A stretch of DNA of 64,000 bases, taken from Nematopogon swammerdamellus. Taxonomy: Eukaryota > Arthropoda > Insecta > Lepidoptera > Adelidae. The stretch spans positions 15,223,347 to 15,287,346 of the forward strand of contig OX336355.1 of the NCBI GenBank assembly GCA_946902875.1, given 5' to 3'. Below are positions 33,116 through 42,515 of this stretch, piece after piece (the first letter of the stretch is position 1; each line of letters opens with the position of its first letter). A model generated the notes under the pieces. That model was not told the DNA's origin and searched no databases. It saw only the letters and a program-made list of their open reading frames with translations. Position numbers and translations under genes: made by a program.

Positions 33116-33800
33116 AGCGGGGACTCCACTGCGGCGCACGGCCACGCTGCGCACGTGTGTCTAGATTCGCTCCTATGGATTTATATGGAGGCGTCTCCAC
33201 TGCGAGCTGCGTGCAGCTGCGTGGATGTGTGACATCACACCCACGGCTACGCGTGTGTTTGGCTTTGCTAGGCGAGCGAAGCCAGACCCACGCAGCTCGC
33301 TCCCCGCCACCCGCGCACGCACTCCCCTCCCGCTGCCGCAGCGCTCATCTCGCTCGCTCTCGCTCGCTCTTGCTCCTATCCAGTATAGTTCGCAGCTTTG
33401 TGTTGTGCTATCTAGTCAATTGGTAATAATTTTTGAAATTCTCATCAGAAAGTGAAAGAAACAATGTGTGAAATTCTCCTTCGTTTTCTCTGCGCACGAT
33501 ATGACTTTCAAGCCAAAATCGATGTTTTCTTTTGGGTACATTTTACATTTTCGTTGTATTCGGTGTCACTGTCACTATCGTCGGAAGAACTGTCGAGATC
33601 GAGTAAAATCAACGCTTGCGCCGCCTCCGCCATAGGTAGTACGCCAGTAGGCACGTCCGCTTCGTTTGAAATGTTCCAACAAATGAAGCGCGTGGCTCGG
33701 CATAGCTGGCTGTGGAGTCGCCCACGTACACGCGCATCCGTGTGCTTGGCTAGGCCATGCGTGTGCGTGCACATCCGTGCGCCGCTGTGGAGTCCCAGCT
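33116..33800. mobile_element. PIF/Harbinger-like non-autonomous element
   Basis: Starts AGCGGGGACTCCACTGCGGC, with the inverted end GTGGAGTCCCAGCT. It is flanked by TTA at 33113-33115 and 33801-33803. The sister MITE at 12881-13275 lacks it, giving an approximate empty site. A 3-bp TWA-type duplication is characteristic of PIF/Harbinger. The interior is GC-rich with 'cgctcgctctcg' repeats. Confidence 0.75.
33508..33633 (-). pseudogene. Possible remnant of a Harbinger-type protein N-terminus
   Basis: Inside the Harbinger-like element, a minus-strand frame of 41 codons starts MAEAAQALILLDLDSSSDDS and continues with Asp/Ser-rich sequence, then basic residues and a stop. An acidic serine/aspartate-rich start after a leucine run is common in Harbinger-type transposases of animals. 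It is too short to prove homology, and no DDE residues remain. Confidence 0.3.
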
Positions 33801-34149
33801 TTAGGTATATTTGCAAATTTGTAGTCGTACCTAAAATGTTGTACGAGATGTCAATTTTCAACGTTTTTAAAAAAAATCTCATATATTAAAAAACAAATGA
33901 ATCAAGATTGTTTTTTCTTATTTTTCCCTGGGTAGTCATAAACTGGCCTACTCCCTGGTTCCCGCTTGAAGTTGAGTTTTGGGACACGTTGTATGTACTC
34001 GTATGTATAAAATTACAAACTGATTGACCAATGAAAACGTCCGGGAACGGATCTATCGATCAGGTGAAAATTCTGGCCACTGAAAAACGACTCTTTCCAC
34101 GCATCATCCGTGAGTCCATCGAGATCCCGAAGCATGCCAACTTTTTTTT

Positions 34150-34520
34150 TTTAAACTGACACGGTTGGCTACATCTCCTACAACGTCCGTGATGTCAGCC
34201 CATAACACCGGGTGAACTAGGTGCCATGTCAGTGCTTCCCCCTTTGATCGTGCCGGCTACACTGAACTGGTCGGAAATCACAAACTATTTACATAGCCGT
34301 TTAGACCGACGTTTCATTCAGTGCGGTGGTACCAACCCGGGCGGGTTAAACCCTACCACCAAGTAAGATTAGGAGGGAAGGGACCTACAGTTTTACGAGG
34401 AATCCGAACCTCGGTCAGCCTCCAACGGTCAGCGGTCACCCATCCAAGTACTGACCGCACCCAGCGTTGCTTAACATTCAATAGCGACAGTTGACTGTCT
34501 GCACCACTGAGCTAACGAGC
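34150..34520 (-). repeat. SINE B, essentially full length (tRNA/5S-like head)
   Basis: The 3' end is at the T-run (34142-34152) and the body reads in reverse. The head region 34434-34477 gives, on the minus strand, GTTAAGCAACGCTGGGTGCG and then GGTCAG(T)ACTTGGATGGGTGAC, which is 5S-rRNA-like. It is flanked by a tRNA-type A box (tagctcagtggtgcag, near 34500-34515) and a B box (ggttcggattcc, 34411-34422). The matching copy is at 53105-53487. Confidence 0.85.
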
Positions 34521-34589
34521 TAACTTCAACAGAGAATACTCCTACGGGCTGTCTCCGGTATGTAATCCCGTGCTCGACCCCCTGAAGAA

Positions 34590-34880
34590 CGGCAGATCTG
34601 GCAGTGTGCACCAGCAGCAGCTGGAGGACACTGTCAGCATATTCTGCTCCTCGGCGGAGGTGCGGAACGCAGCCCAAGCCGAATTGGTGCCTACCCACAG
34701 CTGCAACTACAATCTTCGCAGCCGCTCGCGTTTGACAGGCAGTGTTTTGCTAACCGCGGGCCCGACCGCAGCCAGGCACTCGCCCTGATGATGGACTGCA
34801 CGCGCCAGTCCGAAATGTCAGCCACAGTGACCGCGAATTTCAACCATGGTAAGCCAAATACCATCCATAATATGAATATC
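34590..34880 (+). repeat. J repeat, copy 2 (empty site for the hAT MITE)
   Basis: Matches 7985-8482 without the 218-bp insert. The single ACTGTCAG lies at 34629-34636. One frame reads CNYNLRSRSRLTGSVLL, vaguely like retroelement C-termini with YNLR motifs, but is not assigned. Confidence 0.75.
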
Positions 34881-35119
34881 CATGGTAGACTAAAAGTATT
34901 TCTATCGACCCTCTTAAGACTCCAACGTTATGCGCAAAACCCAACACTCAAGTTAAACTAAACTTACACAACCTTGAGTGATGATCGCAAGGCTCGTCGG
35001 CAACACTGACAAACGCGGCCCATTCAAAATTAGGAAGCGTTCAGCTCTCGCGCAAATTACGAGCAGGTCTTATGCTCGGTCACAGTCTGGAGTCCTCAGG
35101 GCTGCTAGATGGACTGTAC

Positions 35120-35215
35120 CTACGTCTGGCGACTGGCCGCTCGACCGTTGGAGGCCGACCGTGGTTCGGATTGCACATAAAACTGTAGGTCCCGCCCCTT
35201 CTTACCTTACTAGTA
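35120..35215 (+). repeat. SINE B, middle fragment
   Basis: The text 'ctcgaccgttggaggccgac', 'gtggttcggatt' and 'aaactgtaggtcccgcccct' is the junction between SINE B head and body. Confidence 0.7.
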
Positions 35216-35339
35216 GGGGTTCGGTTCGGTTTAAAGAATCTTTATTACCTCAAAGAACGTGTGAACATTCGCTTTCTGATATTACAAAATTGTTAAAAAG
35301 CAAATAGGCACATAAAATTAAATTTAAAAGTAAACATTT

Positions 35340-35424
35340 TGTACCGTGTGGGGTCGGTACTTAAAAAGAATAGTCCCACTGCATCTCTCCCCGTCGCATG
35401 TCGTAAAAGTCGACTAAGGGATCG
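35340..35424 (+). repeat. D repeat, 5' piece
   Basis: The text 'taccgtgtggggtcggtact', 'gaatagtcccactgcatctc' and 'gtcgactaagggatc' is the D start. It is followed directly by SINE B. Confidence 0.75.
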
Positions 35425-35770
35425 TCAGCCTCGGCAGCTTAATGGTGCGGTCAGTTATTGGATGGATGACCGCCCGACTGTTGGAGGCTGACCGTGGTTC
35501 GGATACCACGTTAAACTGTAGGTCCCTTCCCTTCTTACCTTACTAGGTGGTAGGGTTTATCCCGGCCGGGTTGGTACCACCGCACTGGGCGAAACGTCGG
35601 TCGAAACGGCTATGTAAATAGTTCGTGTTTTCCGTCCAGTTCAGTGTAGCCGGCGCGAAATGAAGGGAAGCACTGACATGCCACCTAGTTCACCCGGTGT
35701 TATGGGCTGACATCACGGATGTTGTAGGTGATGTAGCCAACCGTGTCAAGTTTCCATAAAAAAAAAAAAG
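35425..35770 (+). repeat. SINE B, head internally shortened
   Basis: The head keeps 'cagcctcggcagcttaatgg', then 'cagttattggatggatgacc' and the B-box-like 'gtggttcggatacc', but lacks the 'gttaagcaacg' part of the 5S-like block. The body runs to 'ccgtgtcaagtttccataaa'. Plus orientation. Confidence 0.8.
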
Positions 35771-35959
35771 TGTAATGTAATGTACAACAAACTTATGTAC
35801 TAGACGTATGATTGGTAATGCTAATTAATCAAACAAAAATATTCAGTGAACAGACGGACAGACCAACAGATAGACAGATAGACACACAGAGAATTGTAAT
35901 ATTGATAAGATGCGTTTACGAAGGTAAGTATAAAACTTTTTTACCTTAACTTTTTTACG

Positions 35960-36070
35960 TTAACCCGCCCGGGTTGATACCACCGCACTGAATGAAACTT
36001 CGGTTGAAACGGCTATGTAAAATAGTTCTCATTTTCCGTCCAGTTCAGTGTAGCCGTCACGATCGAAGTC
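35960..36070 (+). repeat. SINE B, body fragment
   Basis: The text 'taacccgcccgggttgatac', 'cgaaacggct'-like and 'cgtccagttcagtgtagccg' comes from the body only. Confidence 0.7.
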
Positions 36071-36296
36071 ACCGAATTCGGTAACAATAAAAAGTCAGTA
36101 TGCGCTCGGAACCCTAAAAACTAAAATAAACCTAGAACTGAAACCCCTAACCGTGTCAGCTTGAGCTCAGCAATCACCCTCAATCCTGCGCCGCTCCTGA
36201 GATATGAGTCCATTCATGCGGACTTTCCCGACGCGTCGTTCACGCGGAGAACATCCCGACAGAGCGGGGACCTTCTGCATGGACAGTGCAGTGCGG

Positions 36297-36336
36297 AAGG
36301 AAAGCAGATTTTCGAACTAAAAGTATTTTTAATATA
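36297..36336 (+). repeat. Left flank of the DD41D element, 40-bp inverted flank
   Basis: The 40 bases ending in 'aagtatttttaatata' are exactly repeated in inverted form at 38852-38891. They lie outside the CAGGGTG terminus and its TA. Confidence 0.85.
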
Positions 36337-36855
36337 CAGGGTGTCCCAAAAGTCAACGTCATCCCTTGGAGGGCTGATAGGCCAGCTCAGGACTGACCAG
36401 AATATCACAATATGACCTTAATAAAAAATCGTTAGTTTTCGAGATATTTTGACTTTTATTAATTTTGTCAAAATCGACACCCTAGATCAGTTTTTCGAGT
36501 GCCACAGGTACAAAATTCCATATTCTAAGATTCTATTTTTTGTTACGCAACCCTGTATAGCAATGCTATTGATCACAGTTCAAAAAAGAAAAAAAAATTA
36601 TCGTGCTATACCCCTAAAAAATTTTTTTTGTCTTGATTCATAGTAATTTATTTTTTAATAGTCGATTTCGACCCTTCATACTGTAAAAAAAATTTACCAA
36701 GTTAAACTGGCAATTTATTTAAAAAAATTGCTCGTTTAGTGTGGTCTTCAAAATGGTATAACATTTGCTATATTTTGTTTTAGAAAAAAATATATTGCCA
36801 TTTTAGTGCAAAAGGAGCTTGTTGTAAATGTATTTCAGTAATTAGTAATTTGAAT
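36337..36855 (+). repeat. Left terminal inverted repeat of the DD41D element
   Basis: Pairs with 38336-38851 in inverted orientation. It contains 'ggagggctgataggccagct', 'gttagttttcgagatatttt' and, near the inner end, 'ggagcttgttgtaaatgtat'. Confidence 0.85.
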
Positions 36856-36919
36856 AAAAACACTTGTTAAATTTAAGCGACCGGTATTTATTTAAAACTA
36901 AACAAAACACAAATAAACA

Positions 36920-38008
36920 TCAAATAGTGTGTTCAAATTGCCTTCCACCAAGTCGAATGCAAGAACGACATCTTTTTAAGAAAGATCTTTTTATTAGTCT
37001 TGCACTTCCTGCCACATTTATTTGTTGTGCTGCTTCATTAATGCGGTGCTTCAATTCATTTACGTTATTTATAGGTTTTGCATAGACCTTCTCCTTTAGG
37101 TGACCCCAGTAATAAAAATCAAGGGGATTTAAATCCGGGGACCGGGGAGGCCACAAAATGGGACCAAGACGGCCGATCCATCTCTCTTGATAAGCTTGAT
37201 CCAGATAATTTCTCACTCCTCGTGCATAATGAGCTGGGCAGCCATCATTTTGAAACCACATTGCCCTGCGTGTGGCCAAAGGCACATCCTCCAACAGATT
37301 TGGCAGTTGATTTTCTAAAAAATCAAGATAAATTTCCCAGTTTAGATTTTCAGGTAATTCAAAGGGGCCAATTACTTGGCCGTTGAAGATGCCAGTCCAC
37401 AGATTAACTTTAAAGCGATACTGTGATCTTTCTTCTCGCATTGAATGTGGGTTTCCAAGTGCATAACTATGTAGATTGTGCATGTTCATGAAGCCATCTT
37501 TTTTGAATGTGCTTTCATCTGTCCATAAAATTTTATCTAAGAAATCTGGTTCTTCTCTATGTTTCTGCAGCATTGTTCGGCAAAACTGGACACGTTGTGC
37601 GTAGTCACGAGGAAGCAATGCTTGCACACGTTGCACATGATATGGGTGGTATTGATACCGTCGCGTAATTCTATTTACAGTAGATTTCGATATCCCTGTA
37701 TGGCTTTCAATTGCTCGCGCCGATGTAGTCGGATCATTTTCAATTTCTTGTAAAACGTGCTCATCGTAATCCATACGTGGTCTTCCAATTCTAGCGCGAT
37801 TGTGAGGCATTCTGCCTTCTCCATATGCCAGGTGGACATTTATGAACACGCGATGATCAGGATATCTCAAGGCATTCGGGTATCTTTCGCGATACAGGTT
37901 AGCTGCAGTAACACCATTGCCCCTGCATTCGCCATAAATGTAATGCATGTTAGCGTATTCCTGAGCAGTATACTGATACGGCATCGCGAGTAGTAACACG
38001 CGTATCAA
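36920..38008 (-). CDS. Tc1/mariner-superfamily transposase, DD41D, intact
   Basis: Uninterrupted frame of 362 codons. The likely true start is Met-9 (37984), since the first HTH domain begins at MPYQYTAQEYANMHYIY (DUF4817-like). A second HTH follows, around ARAIESHTGISKSTVNRITR. The DDE/D catalytic domain has WTDESTF (first Asp), FQNDGCPAH (second Asp) and SPDLNPLDFYYWGH, where the Asp of PLDF is third. There are 41 residues between the second and third Asp, hence DD41D. The enzyme would cut and paste the element at TA sites in the nucleus. It lies between long inverted repeats, and no stop or frameshift is seen. Only family-level assignment rests on memory. Confidence 0.92.
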   Translation of the reverse strand: MIRVLLLAMPYQYTAQEYANMHYIYGECRGNGVTAANLYRERYPNALRYPDHRVFINVHLAYGEGRMPHNRARIGRPRMDYDEHVLQEIENDPTTSARAIESHTGISKSTVNRITRRYQYHPYHVQRVQALLPRDYAQRVQFCRTMLQKHREEPDFLDKILWTDESTFKKDGFMNMHNLHSYALGNPHSMREERSQYRFKVNLWTGIFNGQVIGPFELPENLNWEIYLDFLENQLPNLLEDVPLATRRAMWFQNDGCPAHYARGVRNYLDQAYQERWIGRLGPILWPPRSPDLNPLDFYYWGHLKEKVYAKPINNVNELKHRINEAAQQINVAGSARLIKRSFLKRCRSCIRLGGRQFEHTI

Positions 38009-38335
38009 AAGCGTAACAAAAACACAGAGACCACAAAAAGGCCAGGTCAGTACGTTATTATCTCCAATACAAGAAGTTCAAATCACTAGACATCAAGTAG
38101 GCAACACACAAGTCCAGATAGCGCACACTACAGAACGTGACGAAACGATGCACACGAAAATTGCATTTAAAGAAGTAGCGTAACATACTGCTAAATTACG
38201 GCGTCACTACCTTTCTCACTCTTACTCATGTCACTATCTCACTGTAAAGTCAAACGACGTTACTCTAATTCTAAATTCAAACTACAAAATTAAGCCGAAT
38301 TTAGCAAAATTGTTTAAAAGTGATAGCCGGGTTCA

Positions 38336-38851
38336 TTCGAATTACTAATTACTGAAATACATTTACAACAAGCTCCTTTTGCACTAAAATGGCAATATCT
38401 TTTTTTCTAAAACAAAATATAGCAAACGTTATACCATTTTGAAGACCACACTAAATGAGCAATTTTTTTAAATAACTTGCCAGGTTAACGTGGTAAATTT
38501 TTTTTACAGTATGAAGGGTCGAAATTGACTATTAAAAAATAAATTACTATGAATCAGACAAAAAAAAAATTTTTAGGGGTATAGCACGATATTTTTTTTT
38601 CTTTTTTGAACTGTGATCAATAGCATTGCTATACAGGGTTGCGTAACAAAAAATAGAATCTTAGAATATGGAATTTTGTACCTGTGGCACTCGAAAAACT
38701 GATCTAGGGTGTCGATTTTAACGAAATAAATAAAAGTCCAAATATCTCGAAAACTAACGATTTTTTATTAAGGTCATATTGTGATATTCTGGTCAGTCCT
38801 GAGCTGGCCTATCAGCCCTCCAAGGGATGACGTTGACTTTTGGGACACCCG
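38336..38851 (-). repeat. Right terminal inverted repeat of the DD41D element
   Basis: Inverted copy of 36337-36855, for example 'gcactaaaatggcaatatct' and 'cgaaaactaacgatttttta'. The transposase start lies about 330 bp inside it, so this repeat and the adjoining sequence would hold the promoter. Confidence 0.85.
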
Positions 38852-38891
38852 TATATTAAAAATACTTTTAGTTCGAAAATCTGCTTTCCTT
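38852..38891 (-). repeat. Right flank of the DD41D element, 40-bp inverted flank
   Basis: Starts 'tatattaaaaatacttttag' and ends 'ctgctttcctt'. It is the exact reverse complement of 36297-36336. Confidence 0.85.
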
Positions 38892-38969
38892 ATTTACCTT
38901 ATATGTTTACCTTTTATCTTTTTTCCTTTCCTGATTTACCCCCCCCCTTTTATCGTATAAGTATTAGTA

Positions 38970-39355
38970 TCGGCATCGGCTTCTCATGCGAGAGGTCCGC
39001 GGTTCGAATCCGGTCGGGGTGTACCAATGAATTTTTTCTGACGAAAAAAATTCACGTCCATACCTACACCTGCTGCTTCATCGTTCAGAACCGGTGTAAA
39101 ACTGTATGTCCCTTCCCTTGCCCCTTACTAGGTGGTAGGCTCAAATTGTAGCCGACTGGGTTGGTACCACCGTACTGGATGTAAGATGGCCGCATAGTAG
39201 CCTCGGTTGTGTTCTCCTCTAGTCCAGTATAGCAAGAAATCCAGGGAAGTCTTCGGTATGGCACCTACCTTCTCGGAGGTGATATTGGCTGGTCTGAGCA
39301 TGTACTTTGGCCCTTTGACTCAGCCACCCATACCAGATTACATAAAATAAAAATA
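38970..39355 (+). repeat. SINE A, nearly full length
   Basis: The head starts within the tRNA-like part ('gcatcggcttctcatgcgag', B box 'cggttcgaatcc'). The body includes 'aactgtatgtcccttccctt' and 'gtagccgactgggttggtac', and the end is 'accagattacataaaataa'. The A box is missing. Confidence 0.85.
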
Positions 39356-39754
39356 AAAAAATTTCCTTAAATATACCTCATTCCGATAAAAACAGCCTGT
39401 TCGGCTGATATCACGGGAGCAGCACGGGGCGGAATAATTACAAACACGTTTGGCATTTCCAATATCGCACAAACAAACTATTCTCGTTCGCCTGCATATA
39501 CTTCTCCCATATTCCAAAGATTAGTTAGAATAGAATGCCTCACGGCATTAAGCTCGCCTATTGTGCCTAATTTGTATAAATTGGTGTTCAATGAAGAATA
39601 TATACATATAGATACAAACATGTTGACATTTGCAGTTATTTGTAGCCGACTACGGCGAAGCCAAAAGAAGGTAATGTGTTTACCCTGAATGTTTTTTATC
39701 AATGCAACGAGATATTGGAGGACAAACCAAACAAACAAACATACCACACGCTGT

Positions 39755-40025
39755 ATCCCGATAATCAGGGTAAGCAGAGTAATCGAAGTTGTGCTGCAGG
39801 TACTCTTGTAAATTACAGCACAACCCCGACCACCACGTTTAGCAAAGTATTCGGGCAAGATAACATCAAGCAGAAAGTAAGGCACGAAGACCCACCTTCT
39901 GCATGATTCGGTGGAAAGACCGTTCCAAGGTGAGAGGTGGCTAGCCTATCGCCCTTTAGCACGGCACCTTGTCCTTATCTCTTAGTCGCCTTTTATGACA
40001 TGTACGGAGAGAGTTCAGATATTGG
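39755..40025 (-). repeat. D repeat
   Basis: Reverse D: 'agggtaagcagagtaatcga', 'accaccacgtttagcaaagt' and 'ggtggctagcctatcgccct'. Confidence 0.85.
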
Positions 40026-40369
40026 AGGATACACTATAAAATATAGATTTGTCGGTCACTATTAATCGGAGCAAACGTTCCCGGTGATATTTTCTTTTCT
40101 CACGCGTGTTTTTGCTGGAATCGCTCCCCTTAAGAAAGGTCAATAATTATTTGTTAAAAAATAATTTGGCGTTTCTCGATACCTTATAAGTTCAAAATGC
40201 GTCCAAAACACGACTTTCCCAGTAGCAACGTACGTAGGTCGGCCTCAGGAATGCGTCAAGAGTTTCTCATGGCGCGGGAGCTATGGCTGGCGAAGAAATC
40301 CATACCATAGAGATACGTCACTGTCGTAGATTTTACTTTATTACCAACGTTTGGTGGGCATACACGCAA

Positions 40370-40885
40370 TTTTTTTTTATGGAATCTGACACGGTGTGGC
40401 TACTTCACCTACAACATCCGTGATGTCAGCCCATAACACCATGGTGAACTAGGTGCCGTGTCAGTGCTTCCCTTCGGTCGTGCCGGCTACACTGAACTGA
40501 ACGGAAAACACAAACTATTTACATAGTCCCTGCAGTCAGAACTTCAAAAAACAAAAACAAAAATCTGTTTTTGATCTTGCTCTCAAGCTGTATTTTCAAT
40601 CGACTGTAGGCGGTGTTATTAAGAGTATGTGGATAGTCGCTAAATGCTTGTAAAAATGATTATGGAAAAAAAGCCCTGCGAAGTTTCTTACCGGTTCTTC
40701 TTCGTGGGTGTAATCGAATCGGATAGAACAAATTGTAACAAATTCGAGTACAGTCATGCTGTCTAATGAATGCTTAATAAACAATACAATACAACAGTCG
40801 TTTCGACCGACCTTTCATTCAGTGCGGTGGTATCAACCCGGGCGGGTTAAACCCTACCACCTAGTAATATAAGAAGGGAGGCATA
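40370..40885 (-). repeat. SINE B interrupted by a C insertion
   Basis: B body in reverse at 40370-40531 ('cggtgtggctacttcaccta' to 'caaactatttacatag') resumes at 40796 ('gtttcgaccgacctttcatt' to 'gtaatataagaagggagg'). AGTC on both sides of the insert is a probable short target duplication. Confidence 0.8.
40532..40795 (+). repeat. C retroelement 3' end, inserted in SINE B
   Basis: Uninterrupted C copy: 'gatcttgctctcaagctgta', 'cggttcttcttcgtgggtgt' and an end of 'aatgcttaataaacaataca'. It acts as the reference for C copies split elsewhere. Plus orientation and 5'-truncated, as expected for a retrotransposed 3' end. Confidence 0.8.
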
Positions 40886-40972
40886 TCCCTTAGTCGCCTT
40901 TTACGACATACACGGGGAGAAATGCAGTGGGGTTATTCTTTTAAATTTCCGGCCCCACACGGTACAATTGAA
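40886..40972 (-). repeat. D repeat, 5' piece
   Basis: The text 'cttagtcgccttttacgaca' and 'tttccggccccacacggtac' is the start of D in reverse. Confidence 0.75.
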
Positions 40973-41639
40973 TAAAAAAAAAGATACGAGGGAAAACACA
41001 AGATACTGTGGGGGAAAACAAGCTTGACAGAGATAGATAGATACACAGCATACTGTATAGTATTTTTATATAGACAGTCGGCACGGGTGTCTGTGCCCAA
41101 AACTTCAACCGAAGATCAGACACAACCAACACCACTCCACGCGAAATCAAGCCCACAGAGGCGCCATAAGCGCATAAGGCGGATAAAAAGGTCATCGCCT
41201 AATTTATTGACGCGCCTTTTGAAAATTCCCAGGTTATAGGTGTCAAGGAACACACACATATACGAGTTTTACCATCTAAATATACATTAAACTTTGGAAA
41301 TGGCTTTTTGGTTAGATTGTAAGACACCAAGAAGTGAAAGATATTTTTCTAAATTCGGCTTAAACAGAAAATGTCATACAAACTAATTCGCGAGTTTAAC
41401 GTCAAAACGGCCTGCATGTGCATTGTGTAAACAAACTACGCTAGGGTTCGTTTGTAAGGTATGTTTTACAAATCGCGAAAACGTAAATTTCAAGAACTCA
41501 TATTTCGAAAACCCGGCCGCTTAGGTAAATAATTTTTTTAGTGTTTTTCTCAGACAACGACACGCATATAACTGTGTACTTAGCGCATCCCTGCTCCTAC
41601 CAACATTCCGCTACACATGCCTAGTTTACTCGCCGTGCG

Positions 41640-41945
41640 GGTAGCTTCGAAAGAGGAGACGCAGACGAAGGGAAAAAGTGTACGGCGGGTAGTTAGCGGT
41701 CGACCACGCGAGCGCGAGCCACGTCAAGTACGGAAGCAACGAAAAAAGGGATTTTTATAAGGGTTGGAAACGAGTTACGGGCAGGAGTGTGTAAAATTAG
41801 TGTGATTGCGACAGTGACGTTTTAGAGTGAATAGTTTGTAAGTTAATTCGTGAGGGCTCGGACGCTGCAGAGCGCGCCGGCTCTGCAGTCCCTGCGGTGG
41901 TGCACATCCGGCCGTCTGCGAGGATTCTGGAGACCTACTTCGTCC
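41640..41945 (+). promoter_or_regulatory. Possible non-coding first exon and promoter
   Basis: This single-copy-looking, GC-richer block contains 'ggctcggacgctgcagagcg' and ends 'cctacttcgtccg|gtgagtg', a good splice-donor match. No ATG occurs between 41640 and the donor, so it would be 5' UTR. It lies 1.7 kb from the TRMT61A exon on the opposite strand, so it would belong to another gene or a divergent transcript. Speculative. Confidence 0.3.
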
Positions 41946-41949
41946 GGTG

Positions 41950-42430
41950 AGTGAGTAAATTACCTACATTCTCTGTCCCTGCGCTAAGTACCCGTTACAC
42001 GCATAACTAAGGAAAATTAAATGTATAGGTCACAAATACTTCCTGTTTATTTGTAACTCCGTCTTTGAGCACTTTTCGGGAGCAAGGCCAAGAGAACTTA
42101 TGCTCCTTCTATGGTTTCTCGTTCTCCGATGGCCGGTATATGATTCCAAATTGGCATATAATTATGGCCCAGGCAGTGGCTTCAATTGAGCCCCGTTTGC
42201 GTGTTCCCCCGACGATTCGTACAAATGATCCCCACTCGATGGCCGCGAAGTGCGTTCCTCGTCTTAAATGGTGGGAACACTGCCGCTTCGCACGCACTCT
42301 CAAGCGTTTTCGAATCCATACAGTTTACTCTCGGACTTGACCTCCAAATAAAAAATGGAAATTGGCCTACATTAAGGAATAATAAATGATTTAATAAGTT
42401 CTTGAAATATTTTAAACGCACTTTGTGTTT
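41950..42430. other. No gene recognised
   Basis: GC-moderate sequence at 42060-42345 stays open in several frames, but none shows a known motif. Confidence 0.35.
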
Positions 42431-42436
42431 CTGTTA

Positions 42437-42515
42437 ATTATCATCATCATCATCATGATCAGCCTGTATCGGTCCACGGCTGGACATAGACCTGTCCCAA
42501 GGCACACGCGGCGTT
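42437..42515 (-). repeat. RTE LINE 3' end with (ATG)n tail
   Basis: The text 'atcatcatcatcatcat' followed by 'cagcctgtatcggtccacgg' and 'ctggacatagacctgtccc' is, in reverse, the end '...GQVYVQPWTDTG-stop' of the RTE subtype also seen at 47090-47345. Confidence 0.8.

Larger units (their letters stand above)
32898..33991. mobile_element. Tc1/mariner-type MITE containing a nested element
   Basis: It begins CAACGTGTCCCAAAACTC after TA and ends GAGTTTTGGGACACGTTG before TA (33992-33993). Removing the nested 685-bp element and its TTA leaves about 406 bp, close to the 395 bp of the sister copy at 12881-13275, and the two align along their length. Confidence 0.88.
36337..38851 (-). mobile_element. 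Tc1/mariner-superfamily transposon with long TIRs, apparently intact
   Basis: The 2.5-kb element starts CAGGGTGTCCCAAAAGTC and ends with the inverted GACTTTTGGGACACCCG, with TA at 36335-36336 and 38852-38853. Inverted repeats extend about 0.5 kb inward (to about 36855 and from about 38336). Differences are scattered, for example 'attaattttgtcaaaatcg' versus 'atttatttcgttaaaatcg'. They enclose a single uninterrupted transposase gene on the minus strand. Long TIRs and a DDxD triad place it in the IS630-Tc1-mariner superfamily. The right terminus lacks one base relative to the left. Confidence 0.9.

Noticed and set aside
33157..33889. Several frames of 65-145 codons on both strands
   Set aside because: They lie within a GC-rich Harbinger-like element and 'cgctcgctctcg' repeats. 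Only the acidic 41-codon frame was kept, at low confidence.
37078..37993. Plus-strand frames under the transposase
   Set aside because: They are antisense shadows of the minus-strand DD41D transposase.
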